Shown here: positions 50,424 through 59,404 of the stretch, piece after piece
How the letters are laid out: each line of letters starts with the position of its first letter
Numbering within the stretch: the first letter of the stretch is position 1
Assembly (NCBI RefSeq): GCF_002741075.1
Contig: NZ_CP016634.1
Span: forward strand, 1,070,501 to 1,134,500
Length of the DNA: 64,000 nucleotides
Direction of reading: 5' to 3'
DNA from: Pseudomonas putida
GTDB lineage: Bacteria > Pseudomonadota > Gammaproteobacteria > Pseudomonadales > Pseudomonadaceae
Notes under the pieces: generated by a model
Databases searched by the model: none
What the model was told of the DNA's origin: nothing
Seen by the model: the letters and a program-made list of their open reading frames with translations, nothing else
Translations under genes and position numbers: made by a program

Positions 50424-51587
50424 TCAGCGGCCTGCGCCGATCCCGTCGAACACCAGCTTGTGGAAGTGATGCACCAGGTGCTCGCTTTCGTTGCTGCGCT
50501 CGGCATCGATCATGTAGCGGCCCTGGTCGTAACCCAGCGAGCGCAGGCCTTTCTGCACACTGATGTTGAGCTCGATGTCTTCCGGGCCCAGGTCCTCGTT
50601 CATCCACTTCATGCAGGCATGGGAAACCGCCGGGACCTGTTCGTGCGGGCTGTAGTAGCCAAAGCGCAGCAGCGAGCGTTCGGCGTCCAGCGGAATCATG
50701 ATGAAGGTGCCGAGGAACTCGGAGAACGGGAAGGTATAGAAGGTGTTGTTCGGCCACAGGCCAATGTTGAAGAAACGCTCGTCCGGGTTGCGCGGCCCGC
50801 TGAGCTTCACGCCGTAGGCTTCTTCGGCCTGCAGGTTGGCCGGGGCGATGTAGGTCCACCAGTTGTCGCGCTTGGTCAGGCGGTAGCCCTTGAAGTCGAT
50901 CAGCTTGGCCAGGTCGATGTGGCAAGGACCGGACAGCTTGAAGTGATACCCCTCGATGGAGTTGTCCATGATCACCTTCCAGTTGGCCGGCACGATCACG
51001 TCCTGCTCCTCGATCAGGCGCATCTTGCCGAGGTCGGGGAAGACTGCGCGTATCGCTTCGTCGGCGCCGGGGAACAATTCGGCCAGCGAGGGTGCTTCGG
51101 CATCGAAGTTGAAGAAGACGAAGCCACCGAGTTCTTCGACGCGGACCTTGGGAATATTGAACTGTTGCTTGTCGAAGGCGATCAGCCGTTCGCTACGTGG
51201 AGCGCTGCGCAGGCTGCCGTCCATCTCGTAACACCAGGAGTGGTAGGCGCAGCGCAGCACCCGCGTGTCGCTGCCACGGCGCACGTCCAGCAGGCGATTG
51301 CCGCGGTGTTGGCAGACGTTGTGGAAGGCATTGATCTTGCCATCGTTGCCGCAGGCCACCACCACGCTCTGGTCAAAGATGTCGCAAACCACGAATTGCC
51401 CGGGCTCTGCGAATTCGTTGCGATGGCCCGCCAGGTGCCAGGCGCTCATGAAGATGCGGTCGCGCTCGGCGGCGAAAATCTGCTCATCGAAGAAGTACCG
51501 CGAGGGCAGGGTGAACGCCTGTTCCGCGCGCTGATCGGCCCAATCTGCAACGCAAGTGCTGTGCTTGAACTGTTCGACGGATTGCAT
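50424..51587 (-). CDS. Rieske oxygenase alpha subunit (carnitine/betaine oxygenase-like)
   Basis: A 387-residue ring-hydroxylating-type oxygenase. The Rieske cluster ligands are C92-H94 (CQHRG) and C113-H116 (CAYHSW). The mononuclear iron site is DNSIEGYHFKLSGPCHIDL with H215 and H223. The class includes GbcA and other demethylating oxygenases that act on quaternary amines. It needs an electron-donor reductase, and none (no FNR-ferredoxin gene) is in this neighbourhood. It heads the unit with the GMC dehydrogenase. Confidence 0.92.
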   Translation of the reverse strand: MQSVEQFKHSTCVADWADQRAEQAFTLPSRYFFDEQIFAAERDRIFMSAWHLAGHRNEFAEPGQFVVCDIFDQSVVVACGNDGKINAFHNVCQHRGNRLLDVRRGSDTRVLRCAYHSWCYEMDGSLRSAPRSERLIAFDKQQFNIPKVRVEELGGFVFFNFDAEAPSLAELFPGADEAIRAVFPDLGKMRLIEEQDVIVPANWKVIMDNSIEGYHFKLSGPCHIDLAKLIDFKGYRLTKRDNWWTYIAPANLQAEEAYGVKLSGPRNPDERFFNIGLWPNNTFYTFPFSEFLGTFIMIPLDAERSLLRFGYYSPHEQVPAVSHACMKWMNEDLGPEDIELNISVQKGLRSLGYDQGRYMIDAERSNESEHLVHHFHKLVFDGIGAGR

Positions 51588-51803
51588 GGCTGGTCTCCTC
51601 CAGACACTGCCCCTTGGGTTCGGTAAGGGGCTTGCTCGGGAGTTAATCTAGGGGAGGGCACAGGGCTGCTCTTGATGGAAAGCGACAACATTCGCCGATG
51701 TTGGCGGGAGCGCTGCACTGACTACCTGGGGCGCTTGTGAGCGCGGTGTTTGCGCGTTGCCTGGCATCGTTCGCAAAGGTTTTGATTTTTTTGAAAAAAA
51801 CGC
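51588..51803. other. Intergenic between Rieske gene and tRNA promoter
   Basis: About 215 bases, with no gene recognised. It holds the minus-strand promoter of the Rieske/GMC unit. Confidence 0.4.
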
Positions 51804-51832
51804 TTTACAGGTTGGGGGCGCCCCCTTAATAT
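51804..51832 (+). promoter_or_regulatory. Promoter of tRNA-Val
   Basis: TTTACA (-35) and TAATAT (-10) with a 17-base spacer and a GC-rich discriminator, about 14 bases before the mature tRNA. Confidence 0.65.
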
Positions 51833-51846
51833 GCGCGCCACACGAC

Positions 51847-51923
51847 AGGCACATAGCTCAGTTGGTTAGAGCACCACCTTGACATGGTGGGGGTCGTTGG
51901 TTCGAGTCCAATTGTGCCTACCA
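51847..51923 (+). tRNA. tRNA-Val (GAC)
   Basis: A 77-base cloverleaf: acceptor arms AGGCACA/TGTGCCT pair fully, D-loop GCTCAGTTGGTTAGAGC, anticodon loop CTTGACA with anticodon GAC, T-loop GGTTCGAGTCC, and encoded CCA. Island-type decayed DNA and a copper operon follow, so this may be an integration target. Confidence 0.95.
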
Positions 51924-51950
51924 AACAAAGCCCCGGGTTACCGGGCACGA

Positions 51951-51980
51951 AAAGGGCGATCCGAAAGGGTCGCCCTTTTT
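51951..51980 (+). terminator. Terminator of tRNA-Val
   Basis: A stem GGGCGATCC/GGGTCGCCC with a GAAA loop and T5, 28 bases past the CCA end. Confidence 0.8.
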
Positions 51981-52009
51981 CGTTTGCAAAATAGATGCAG
52001 AAGCTCTAG

Positions 52010-52138
52010 GACATCGAAGTGCAGCCGCACGAAAGTCCGAGTCAGCAAATTTCTCTTACCGATCCAGATGTCCGTTCAATGGCCACGAGCCTACCGACTG
52101 AGGCAGGCTTCGTAAGTGATGTGGCCGTTGATAGTGGA
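52010..52138 (+). pseudogene. Fragment of an IS1182-type transposase
   Basis: The frame reads DIEVQPHESPSQQISLTDP, then DVRSMATS, then a diverged stretch ending DVAVDSG. The SLTDPDxRSMATS core and the later VAVD match the middle of IS1182-family transposases (usual SLTDPDARSMATSG and NVQxAVDTE). Both flanks are unrelated and a TAG lies just upstream. Only about 45 codons remain. Confidence 0.5.
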
Positions 52139-52433
52139 CAAAGACTATGCGCGGAGTCTCTGCGGCACTACGGTGACTGGTGATTCCTTACCGAGTGATG
52201 ATGCGGAAACTGAAACCAGGCTCGGATACCGAGCTAAATGAAATTACCCGCATGATATCGAGGCTGCCCGCAGGCGGGTAAAATCGCGAAGCACCAATGG
52301 ACGCTACATCGTCACGACCGAGGACAGCGAGCGCCTGCTTGGTTACGCGCCTTGAGGAAGGCAAGAAACGCCGTACTTCTATGACGGCGCTTCAGTCTCC
52401 CGAGTGTTACTTGCGAAACACCACACGAGGAGC
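52139..52433. other. Decayed region with no intact gene
   Basis: About 300 bases without a complete ORF. A plus-strand stretch near 52255-52353 (NGRYIVTTEDSERLLGYAP) looks protein-like but I cannot name it. It presumably belongs to the same relic island segment. Confidence 0.35.
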
Positions 52434-52643
52434 TTAGGCATCTCCACGAAATTGAGCGGCGTAGATCTCGCCTAATAAAACCATGGCTTGCGCGAGCTGC
52501 GGCAGTTGCGCTTCAAGAGAACGCTGCGGATCTGCCTGCATGGCCACGAAGGCACCATCGAAACCTGCTATGGCAAACTACGTCAGCTGGTCGGCTATGA
52601 CCTGAGCGACCTCTTGGCCATAAGGGGCGAAGGATGAAGAAAT
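52434..52643 (-). pseudogene. C-terminal relic of a TetR-type regulator
   Basis: On the minus strand a frame reads FAPYGQEVAQVIADQLT, a TAG (52578-52580), then FAIAGFDGAFVAMQADPQRS and LEAQLPQLAQAMVLLGEIYA, ending QFRGDA. Its helical pattern and length match the C-terminal ligand domain of TetR-family regulators. The HTH part and start are missing and one in-frame stop is present, so it is non-functional. Family call by pattern only. Confidence 0.45.
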
Positions 52644-52800
52644 CATCCTGTGCATGTGGGAACGTCCCTCTAGGCGCACCTTGGTTATCAGCGCATCGAC
52701 ACCAGCTGTGGGAAGGACGTTCGCAGGAACAGTTCTATGATGCCGTGCAGTGGTTGTATGGATGGAATATTGATACCTGCCTGAAGCGGTGAGGCAATAT

Positions 52801-52832
52801 CGGCTTCTTCGCGGGTACCTGCGAAGAAGCCG
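52801..52832. repeat. 12-bp perfect inverted repeat downstream of copB
   Basis: CGGCTTCTTCGC and GCGAAGAAGCCG separated by 8 bases, lying 32 bases beyond the copB stop. It probably acts as terminator. Confidence 0.6.
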
Positions 52833-52863
52833 ATCCCGCTATCAGCGGAATGCTCATTTACAG

Positions 52864-53745
52864 TCAGAACCACATCCGAATCCCGGCAACGAAGCGTGCC
52901 TCGTCCACATCCCCGTCTTCGTCACGAACCAGGTCTGCGGTCTTGCCATAGGCACGGCTCCAGGTGACGCCGATGTAGGGTGCGAATTGGCGAACGATTT
53001 CATAGCGCAGACGCAGACCGACCTCGGTATTGGCAAGACCCGAGCCGACGCCGCGGGCAGGGTCGTTCTTGCCATAGAAGTTGGCCTCGGCGATGGGCTG
53101 CAGGATCAGGCGATTGGTCAGCAGAATGTCGTACTCGCCCTCAAGACGCGCGGCCGTTTGACCGTTCTCGCCAATGAACGCAGTGGCTTCGGCTTCGAAG
53201 TCGTAGAGCGCCATGCCCTGCACACCGAACGCTGCCCAGGTCTGCGGTGATTCGGGCTTGAAATCCTGGCGAACCCCGGCAACCACGTCCCACCAGGGGC
53301 TGATGGCGCGACCGTAGAGCAGTTGCAGCTCGGCATCCTCGGTCACCCCGTTGGTGCGTTCGCCTTCGGAGCGGATCCACAGCCGGTTGATATCACCTCC
53401 CATCCACCCCGAGGCATTCCAGGCCAGCGCGCTGCCTTCGTCCGCGTCCTGGTATTCGAGCTGATCCAGCAGGAAGAAGCTGTTGATCGCGCTGTCGTGC
53501 ATCTTGTGCCCGTCCAGCGGTGGAAACGCAGCCTTGCGGTCGGCGTCGGTGAGGACCGGAATGGGGATTCGACTGGTCGTCCGGGGAGCATCATCGGTGC
53601 CAGGGGTCATCGTTGAATGATCCATGGCGCCGTGATCCATCGCCGAATGTTCCATTTCTTCAGCCGCAAAGCTCGGCACCCCGCTCAGTGCGCTGAAGGA
53701 GACGGCCAATGCCATGAGCGAGGGCCGTACCCGCCTATTGGCCAT
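52864..53745 (-). CDS. copB: Outer-membrane copper resistance protein CopB
   Basis: A 293-residue CopB/PcoB protein: signal peptide (ending SFAAE), a Met/His-rich segment [19 protein letters not shown], and a beta-barrel domain with [27 protein letters not shown] and the closing FVAGIRMWF. It is thought to bind or move copper at the outer membrane. The start overlaps the end of the upstream Met-rich gene by 11 bases. Last gene of the copA-copB unit. Confidence 0.95.
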   Translation of the reverse strand: MANRRVRPSLMALAVSFSALSGVPSFAAEEMEHSAMDHGAMDHSTMTPGTDDAPRTTSRIPIPVLTDADRKAAFPPLDGHKMHDSAINSFFLLDQLEYQDADEGSALAWNASGWMGGDINRLWIRSEGERTNGVTEDAELQLLYGRAISPWWDVVAGVRQDFKPESPQTWAAFGVQGMALYDFEAEATAFIGENGQTAARLEGEYDILLTNRLILQPIAEANFYGKNDPARGVGSGLANTEVGLRLRYEIVRQFAPYIGVTWSRAYGKTADLVRDEDGDVDEARFVAGIRMWF

Positions 53746-54031
53746 CTTGCCCTGCCTTGGCTTTGTCGCTGCCCTGCGATTCCATCATCTTGCGGTGGTC
53801 CATGCCTTTCATTGAGTCATGGTTCATGCCTTTCATTGAGTCATGATCCATACCCTTCATCGCGCCGTGGTCCATATCCTTCATGGCATCGTGCTTGCCC
53901 GCAGCCTCGGCGGACTTCTGGACCTGCTGCTCAGGGGCATCGCTGGACCATGAGGACGGGGTGTAGGCAGTCAGCAGGCCTGCGAGCGCGGCAGAGAGCA
54001 CAAAGGCATTTCGTTTCATGGGTTTGCTCAT
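53735..54031 (-). CDS. Small Met/His-rich copper-binding protein
   Basis: A 98-residue exported protein: a signal peptide from residue 5 to about 30, followed by a linker, and then four consecutive MDHxxMKG-type repeats ([20 protein letters not shown]). GGAG is 7 bases before the ATG at 54031. Such MxxMDH repeats bind copper in CopA and CopB. It lies between copA and copB and overlaps copB, so it is a periplasmic copper sponge or carrier of the same system. The name is not fixed. Confidence 0.8.
   Translation of the reverse strand: MSKPMKRNAFVLSAALAGLLTAYTPSSWSSDAPEQQVQKSAEAAGKHDAMKDMDHGAMKGMDHDSMKGMNHDSMKGMDHRKMMESQGSDKAKAGQDGQ
53801..53848 (-). repeat. 24-bp tandem repeat in the Met-rich gene
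   Basis: CATGCCTTTCATTGAGTCAT plus four bases occurs twice head to tail with only the last four bases differing. It encodes MDHDSMKG and MNHDSMKG repeats and indicates recent repeat expansion. Confidence 0.8.
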
Positions 54032-54045
54032 TTCAGATCTCCAGT

Positions 54046-55791
54046 TCATTCGTCCACACGCACTTCTCGGAACATGCCCCTTTCCATGTGGAACAGCAGG
54101 TGACAGTGATAGGCCCAACGGCCCAACGCGTCCGCCGTCACGCGGTAGCTTCGTTTGGCGCCGGGAGGGATATCGATCGTATGTTTTCGGACCATGAAGT
54201 TGCCGTGCTCATCCTCCAGGTCGCTCCACATGCCATGCAGGTGGATGGGGTGAGTCATCATGGTGTCGTTGACCAGTGTGATACGAAGCCGCTCGCCATA
54301 CGTGAGGCGCAGCGGCTCGGCATCGGAGAACTTGATGCCGTCGAAGGACCAGGCGAACTTTTCCATGTGGCCGGTGAGGTGAAGCTCGACGGTTCGCCCC
54401 GGCGCTCGACCATCCGGATCGACGAAGGTGCTGCGCAGGTCCGCGTAGGTCAACACGCGGCGGCCGTTGTTGCGCAGGCCAATACCCGGGTCATCGAGCT
54501 TTGGTGTCGGCGCCATGGTCTGCATGTCGACCAGGGGGTTGTTGGTTTCCGACGCGGGGTGAGCCTGCATGGCGCCGGCCATTCCGGCCATCGAGCCGTG
54601 GTCCATGCCAGCCATGCTGCTGTGGTCCATCCCGGCCATCTGGCTGTGACCCATGCCGCTCATGCTGCCGTGGTCCATGCCCATGTCGCTCATCGAAATG
54701 AGCGGGCGGGGATCGACCGCGGGGACGGGCGCCTGCATCCCGTCGCGCACCGCCAAGGTGCCTCTGGCATACCCGGTACGGTCCATGGACTGGGCGAAGA
54801 GGGTGTACGCCTGCGCATCCTCGGGCTCGACGATGACATCGTAGGTCTCAGCCACGGCGATGCGGAACTCGTCGACCGAGACGGGATCGACGTACTGACC
54901 ATCCGCCGCGACCACCGTCATCTTCAAGCCGGGGATCCGCACGTCGAAGTAGGTCATGGCGGAGCCGTTGATGAACCGTAGGCGAATTTTTTCGCCGGGC
55001 TTGAAGAGACCGGTCCAGTTACGGTCAGGTGACTGGCCGTTCATGAGGTAGGTGTAGGTGTAGCCGCTCACATCGGCGAGGTCGGTGGGGCTCATCTTCA
55101 TTTCAGCCCACATCGTGCGATCGGCCATGGTCGCCGACCATCCCATTTCTCTCACGTCGTCGACGAAGTCGCCAACGGTGCGCTTGTGGAAGTTGTAGTA
55201 GCCAGACTGTTTCTTGAGCGTGGACAGAACCTGGGCTGGCTCCTCATCGGTCCAATCGCTGAGCATGACCACGTAATCGCGATCATAGGTGAACGGCTCG
55301 GGTTCCTTGGCATCGATGACAAGCGCACCGTACACCCCGACCTGCTCCTGCAACCCAGAATGACTGTGGTACCAGTAAGTGCCATTCTGCTGGACCTTGA
55401 ACCGGTACTCGTACATGCCGTCCGGGGCGATGCCGTGGAAGCTCAACCCCGGTACCCCGTCCATGTTCGCTGGCAGGATGATGCCGTGCCAGTGGATAGA
55501 GGTGTCCTGCTTCAAGCGGTTGCGTACACGCAGCGTGACGGTGTCGCCCTCGCGCCAACGAAGCGTGGGGCCGGGCAGTGAGCCGTTGATGGCCATTGCC
55601 GTACGTGAGGCCCCTGTGATGTTGACCGGCAGATCGGCGATATACAGATCGAACTCGGTGCCCGTCAGCACGTTGGGTTGGCCGGGGCTGGTCACGGCCC
55701 AGACCGGCATGCGCCACATGCCCAAGCCACCCAGCAGTCCGGTCGCGGCCAGGCCTTTGACGAAGGATCGTCTCGTGGTTTTGCTTTGCAT
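54046..55791 (-). CDS. copA: Multicopper oxidase CopA (copper resistance)
   Basis: A 581-residue multicopper oxidase with a Tat signal (R7-R8, TTRRSFVKGLAATG) for folded export to the periplasm. Copper sites include SIHWHGI, YWYHSHSG, HPIHLHGMW and HCHLLFHMERGMF. A Met-rich insert (MDHGSMSGMGHSQMAG and repeats) precedes the last domain. It oxidises or binds Cu(I) in the periplasm. Copper-responsive CopR-type operator candidates lie about 135 bases upstream. No copRS genes are in the window. Confidence 0.95.
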   Translation of the reverse strand: MQSKTTRRSFVKGLAATGLLGGLGMWRMPVWAVTSPGQPNVLTGTEFDLYIADLPVNITGASRTAMAINGSLPGPTLRWREGDTVTLRVRNRLKQDTSIHWHGIILPANMDGVPGLSFHGIAPDGMYEYRFKVQQNGTYWYHSHSGLQEQVGVYGALVIDAKEPEPFTYDRDYVVMLSDWTDEEPAQVLSTLKKQSGYYNFHKRTVGDFVDDVREMGWSATMADRTMWAEMKMSPTDLADVSGYTYTYLMNGQSPDRNWTGLFKPGEKIRLRFINGSAMTYFDVRIPGLKMTVVAADGQYVDPVSVDEFRIAVAETYDVIVEPEDAQAYTLFAQSMDRTGYARGTLAVRDGMQAPVPAVDPRPLISMSDMGMDHGSMSGMGHSQMAGMDHSSMAGMDHGSMAGMAGAMQAHPASETNNPLVDMQTMAPTPKLDDPGIGLRNNGRRVLTYADLRSTFVDPDGRAPGRTVELHLTGHMEKFAWSFDGIKFSDAEPLRLTYGERLRITLVNDTMMTHPIHLHGMWSDLEDEHGNFMVRKHTIDIPPGAKRSYRVTADALGRWAYHCHLLFHMERGMFREVRVDE

Positions 55792-55926
55792 GCCGTTGCG
55801 TCCAGTCAGTCATATTGTTCGCGGATGGGCAGGCTCTTGGATCCCGTTCTTGGTCCAGATAGCACTCACACACGCGTTATAGGCTTTACGTTAGGCAGAC
55901 GGCGCTGTCAGAAACCTGAGCTCGGC

Positions 55927-55941
55927 ATTACAGATCTGTCA
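55927..55941 (-). promoter_or_regulatory. Candidate copper-response operator
   Basis: TGACAGATCTGTAAT (minus strand) is an imperfect palindrome resembling the TGACA...TGTNAT-like sites of CopR/CusR regulators. It lies 136 bases before copA. Weak, motif from memory. Confidence 0.35.
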
Positions 55942-56124
55942 GGTGTCTGCGAACGGCATCAGGCCCATGCCTGAGGTTGGGTTGGGCCGCTGGACGCGCT
56001 GCCACAGGCTGTTGTTCACGATGCATGGGCGTCGTGAGTGAGGCTTGTTCAGCGCATCAACACCCAACACAGCAGACGACCGCGCTGCTGGGGTCATGCT
56101 TCCAGCAGGGCGGTCGGGCGGGGA

Positions 56125-56202
56125 TCAAAGTACGAAGAAGGCGATCAGCAGGCTGGCCAAAGCGAGGAGCTCCAGCCGGTGGCCTTGGGTCCGTTTCGCC
56201 AT
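56125..56202 (-). CDS. Possible 25-residue membrane peptide downstream of lhgO
   Basis: A frame reads MAKRTQGHRLELLALASLLI then AFFVL, i.e. a positively charged start and one TM-like helix. It starts 43 bases after the lhgO stop on the same strand. No good ribosome site is visible, which lowers confidence. It may be a small protein of the operon or chance. Confidence 0.3.
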   Translation of the reverse strand: MAKRTQGHRLELLALASLLIAFFVL

Positions 56203-56245
56203 CAAGTGGAAGGTCGAACGACCTTCCGGAAGCAACAACCTGTGT

Positions 56246-57487
56246 TCAAACGGCTTGGGCCTGAAGTGCCGGCACGGACGTTTTCTTGAATTCATCGCCG
56301 ACGATTTCCTGGACCTTGGAAACGATGTAGGCCCCGATCGGAATGGCTGAGGTGGCCGCCGGGGAGGGCGCATTGCAGACGTTGACGCTACGGGCCGTGT
56401 TGACGAACAGGAAGTCATCGATGAGCTTGCCGTCATTGGACACCGCCTGGGCACGCACACCGGCCGGGTAGGGCTTGAGGTGTTTCTTCTCCAGGCTCGG
56501 GCAGTACTTTTGCACGGTCTTGAGGTAGGCACCCTTGAGCAGCGAGTTTTTCATCTCGATCAGCCCTGGGCGCAGGTTGTCCTTGAGCACTTTGCGGATG
56601 CCCCGGTGCCCCAGCATGCTGCCCAGGTCGCTCAGGGAGACATCGGACTTGCGATAGCCCTCGCGTTTCATGGCCAGCACCGCATTCGGCCCGACCGTGA
56701 CGGTGCCATCGATCATGCGGGTCAGGTGAACACCCAGGAAGGGCATGGAAGGGTCCGGGATCGGGTAGATCAGGTGGTTGACGATCCGGTTGTGCTCAGG
56801 CGGCAGCAGGTAATACTCGCCACGGAACGGGCAGATGGTAAAGCCCGGCTCCACGCCGAGCATGCGCACGACCCGGTCGGCCATCAGGCCGGAGCACGAC
56901 ACCAGGTAGCGGGTCGTGTAGGTGTCTCGGTCAGTCTTGACGACGATCGAGTCCGCCTGTTCGACCAGTCCGGTGACTTCGGTATCGAACTGCAGGGTGC
57001 CGCCTTTTTTCTCGAACTGCTTGGCCATCTGGGTGGTCACGGCGGCGTAGTTCACGATGGCGCTGGAGGGCACGAAGATACCGCCCAGGCCAACGATGTT
57101 CGGCTCGCGCTCACGCAGCTCGCCAGCCGAGAGCCAGTGGCGCTCCAGGCCATTGGCGGCGGTGCGCTCCCACAAGGCGCGCATGCGCTGCATCTCCAGC
57201 TCGTTGGTGGCGACGAGCAGTTTTCCGCAGTTGTCATAGGGAATGGCGTGCTCATCGCAGAAGCGTTTGGTGGCCTTGTTGCCTTCAAGGCAGAACTTTG
57301 CCTTCAGGCTGCCGGGGGTGTAGTAGACGCCCGCATGGATCACACCACTGTTATGGCCGGTCTGGTGCTGTGCTGGGCTGCTCTCTTTCTCGAGCAGCAG
57401 CAGGCGCGCCCCAGGGTACTGGTCGGCCAGTTGCATGGCCGTCGACATGCCGACGATGCCGCCGCCGATGATCACGAAATCGTACAT
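56246..57487 (-). CDS. lhgO: L-2-hydroxyglutarate oxidase
   Basis: A 413-residue FAD protein: DFVIIGGGIVGMSTAMQLAD at the N terminus, GHNSGVIHAGVYYTPGSLKA and YPAGVRAQAVSNDGKL near the C terminus, as in LhgO/YgaF. It oxidises L-2-hydroxyglutarate to 2-oxoglutarate with electrons to the quinone pool. It lies 55 bases after glaH, whose product it uses. AAGGAA precedes the ATG. Confidence 0.95.
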   Translation of the reverse strand: MYDFVIIGGGIVGMSTAMQLADQYPGARLLLLEKESSPAQHQTGHNSGVIHAGVYYTPGSLKAKFCLEGNKATKRFCDEHAIPYDNCGKLLVATNELEMQRMRALWERTAANGLERHWLSAGELREREPNIVGLGGIFVPSSAIVNYAAVTTQMAKQFEKKGGTLQFDTEVTGLVEQADSIVVKTDRDTYTTRYLVSCSGLMADRVVRMLGVEPGFTICPFRGEYYLLPPEHNRIVNHLIYPIPDPSMPFLGVHLTRMIDGTVTVGPNAVLAMKREGYRKSDVSLSDLGSMLGHRGIRKVLKDNLRPGLIEMKNSLLKGAYLKTVQKYCPSLEKKHLKPYPAGVRAQAVSNDGKLIDDFLFVNTARSVNVCNAPSPAATSAIPIGAYIVSKVQEIVGDEFKKTSVPALQAQAV

Positions 57488-57542
57488 GAGTCTGTTCCTT
57501 GCAGGTGGCCTCGGGCCCTAGGCGCCGAGGCCGCGCTGAGCA

Positions 57543-58529
57543 TCAGTTGGAGGTCTGGCCCCGGTGGTGTTCCATTTTCGGGAAGCTGAAGTAGCCGCGC
57601 TGGCGCATCAGCTCCCGACGCAGGCCCGGGTGAGCGACGAAGCGGTCACGGCCATGCAGCCAGAACAGGTTGTTGATCAGCAGGAACGAGCCGACCGGAA
57701 CCGGAATCGACACCTTGGTGGCGCTGCCTTCGAGCGATTCGCCCAGCTGGAACAGCCAGGTGCCTTCCTCGTAGTTCTCAGGCTGTACGAACTGGTCGAT
57801 GTAGCGCATGGTCGGGCGGCCCATCGAGTCGGTGTCGAACACGGCATGGAACACATCTTCGCGGGTGTTCTTGCTGGGCGGCGCGGTCCAGCGCATCACG
57901 CGACGGGCCAGGGGGTGTTTGTAGAAGGTGTCCAGGTCGGCCCAGTCGTCCAAGTGCTGCAACAGGGAGTTGCCGCCTTCCATGTTCTGCTCATCGATTT
58001 TCATCATCAGCACGTAGTCGGTGATCTGGTTCACGAACGTGCCGTCGTTGTGCAGCTCCATCACCCGGTGTGGCTGGCGCAGGTAGCTGTCGGAATTGTC
58101 GACGTTCTCGACCACGAAGCGCGCGTAGAACTGGCCGCTCATGGCATCGAAGTTCGAGCGCCCGAGCAGGTGGGCCACTGCGGTGGAGAGTTTCACCATG
58201 TCTTCGGCCTGGGTGACGTTGTCCAGGCCTTCGGGGATGACCAACAGGCCGCCGGTGCTGCGATCGAGCAAGGTATTGACGATGACGGGGCGCAAGGTGC
58301 CTTGGCACAGGTCGTCGAGGATCTTGCCGAACTGGAAGCGCAGGAACGACTTGTACTCCAGGGCCTGCACCGGCCATTGGGCAACGGCGGCGACGAAGGC
58401 ATCGACCGTTTCCTTGGCAAAGCGCAGTTCCAGCAGGCGTTCGGACTGGGAGGTCGATTGCAAGGTGAAGCCTTGCAGCAGGGCGGGTTGCTCGAGGGCA
58501 GGCATATCGATATGGGCGAGGGCGTTCAT
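57543..58529 (-). CDS. glaH: Glutarate 2-hydroxylase (CsiD/GlaH)
   Basis: A 328-residue Fe(II)/2-oxoglutarate-dependent oxygenase. The metal ligands HxD lie in [10 protein letters not shown] and a distal His near [20 protein letters not shown]. It converts glutarate to L-2-hydroxyglutarate in lysine degradation. First gene of the glaH-lhgO unit, divergent from its regulator. AAGGAG is 7 bases before the ATG. Confidence 0.95.
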   Translation of the reverse strand: MNALAHIDMPALEQPALLQGFTLQSTSQSERLLELRFAKETVDAFVAAVAQWPVQALEYKSFLRFQFGKILDDLCQGTLRPVIVNTLLDRSTGGLLVIPEGLDNVTQAEDMVKLSTAVAHLLGRSNFDAMSGQFYARFVVENVDNSDSYLRQPHRVMELHNDGTFVNQITDYVLMMKIDEQNMEGGNSLLQHLDDWADLDTFYKHPLARRVMRWTAPPSKNTREDVFHAVFDTDSMGRPTMRYIDQFVQPENYEEGTWLFQLGESLEGSATKVSIPVPVGSFLLINNLFWLHGRDRFVAHPGLRRELMRQRGYFSFPKMEHHRGQTSN

Positions 58530-58602
58530 GGCGACTCCTTATTGACCGGGCGAATGGTGGAGGACGGATCAGGTCGTGGCGTAAAAATATCGCCGAAATA
58601 TC

Positions 58603-58618
58603 AAAATGTCTACATTTT
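58603..58618. promoter_or_regulatory. Candidate CsiR operator
   Basis: AAAATGTCTACATTTT has perfectly inverted 7-base arms around CT. It lies between glaH and the GntR-type gene, and fits the TGT-N2-ACA half-site style of FCD-type GntR regulators. Confidence 0.55.
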
Positions 58619-58711
58619 TAACTTTCGTCGTAATTTTCTGTTTTTGTATGCGATCTGCGTGACGTGACGGAGTTCGGTATGATAGGCGCGCCTAGCAAGA
58701 GAGCCCTCTGG

Positions 58712-59404
58712 ATGGACCACACAGACCTCGCTGAAACCGCATCAGATGCCGCCTATTCGCGCTTGAAATCCGACATTCTCCGAGGCGTCTTCCGCCCTGG
58801 TGAAAAACTCTTGATGAGCGGCTTGAAAGACCGATATGCCGTCGGCGTGGGGCCGATGCGGGAGGTGCTGGCGCGGCTGGTGGGAGAGCGGCTGGTCAGC
58901 GCCATCAATCAGAAGGGCTATCGGGTGGCGCCGATGTCGCTGGACGAGATGCTCGACGTCTACACCGCCAGGGCCCATCTGGAGGCCTTGATCGTCGGGC
59001 TGGCGGTGGAGAAGGGTGATGAAGCGTGGGAGGCGTCCATCGTGGCGTGCTCGCACACGCTCTCGAAGGTGGTCGAGCTGCACACCCCACAGGAAATGGT
59101 CGATATCTGGGATGCCCGGCACAAGGCCTTCCACAATGCCATCGCCAGTGGCTGTGGCTCCAAGAGCCTCCTGCAGGCGCGTGCCTTCCTCCAGGACCAG
59201 GCCGAGCGCTACCGACAGATCTGGCTCAAGCGCACAGTGCTGTCCGAAGAGGCGTTGCGGCTCAAGCGTGAAGAGCATGCCGAGCTGGTCAATACCATCC
59301 TCGGGCGCGACGCCGCCAAAGCCAGCAAGATGATGTTGGAGCACCTGATGACACCCGTCCCCATCATCACGCGGATCATCGAACGCGAATCCGACGTCTT
59401 GTAG
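58712..59404 (+). CDS. csiR: FCD-type GntR regulator (CsiR/GlaR)
   Basis: A 230-residue regulator: winged helix with AYSRLKSDILRGVFRPGEKL and DRYAVGVGPMREVLARLVGE, then an FCD domain (YTARAHLEALIVGLAVE, WDARHKAFHNAIAS). It is expected to repress glaH-lhgO until glutarate binds. The start at 58712 (MDHTDLAET) follows family habit; an ATG at 58679 has a better GGAG site and would add 11 residues. Divergent from glaH. Confidence 0.9.
   Translation: MDHTDLAETASDAAYSRLKSDILRGVFRPGEKLLMSGLKDRYAVGVGPMREVLARLVGERLVSAINQKGYRVAPMSLDEMLDVYTARAHLEALIVGLAVEKGDEAWEASIVACSHTLSKVVELHTPQEMVDIWDARHKAFHNAIASGCGSKSLLQARAFLQDQAERYRQIWLKRTVLSEEALRLKREEHAELVNTILGRDAAKASKMMLEHLMTPVPIITRIIERESDVL

Noticed and set aside
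55977..56264. 95-codon frame between copA and lhgO on the plus strand
   Set aside because: Arg/Gly/Ser-rich translation with no ribosome site, which looks like chance.
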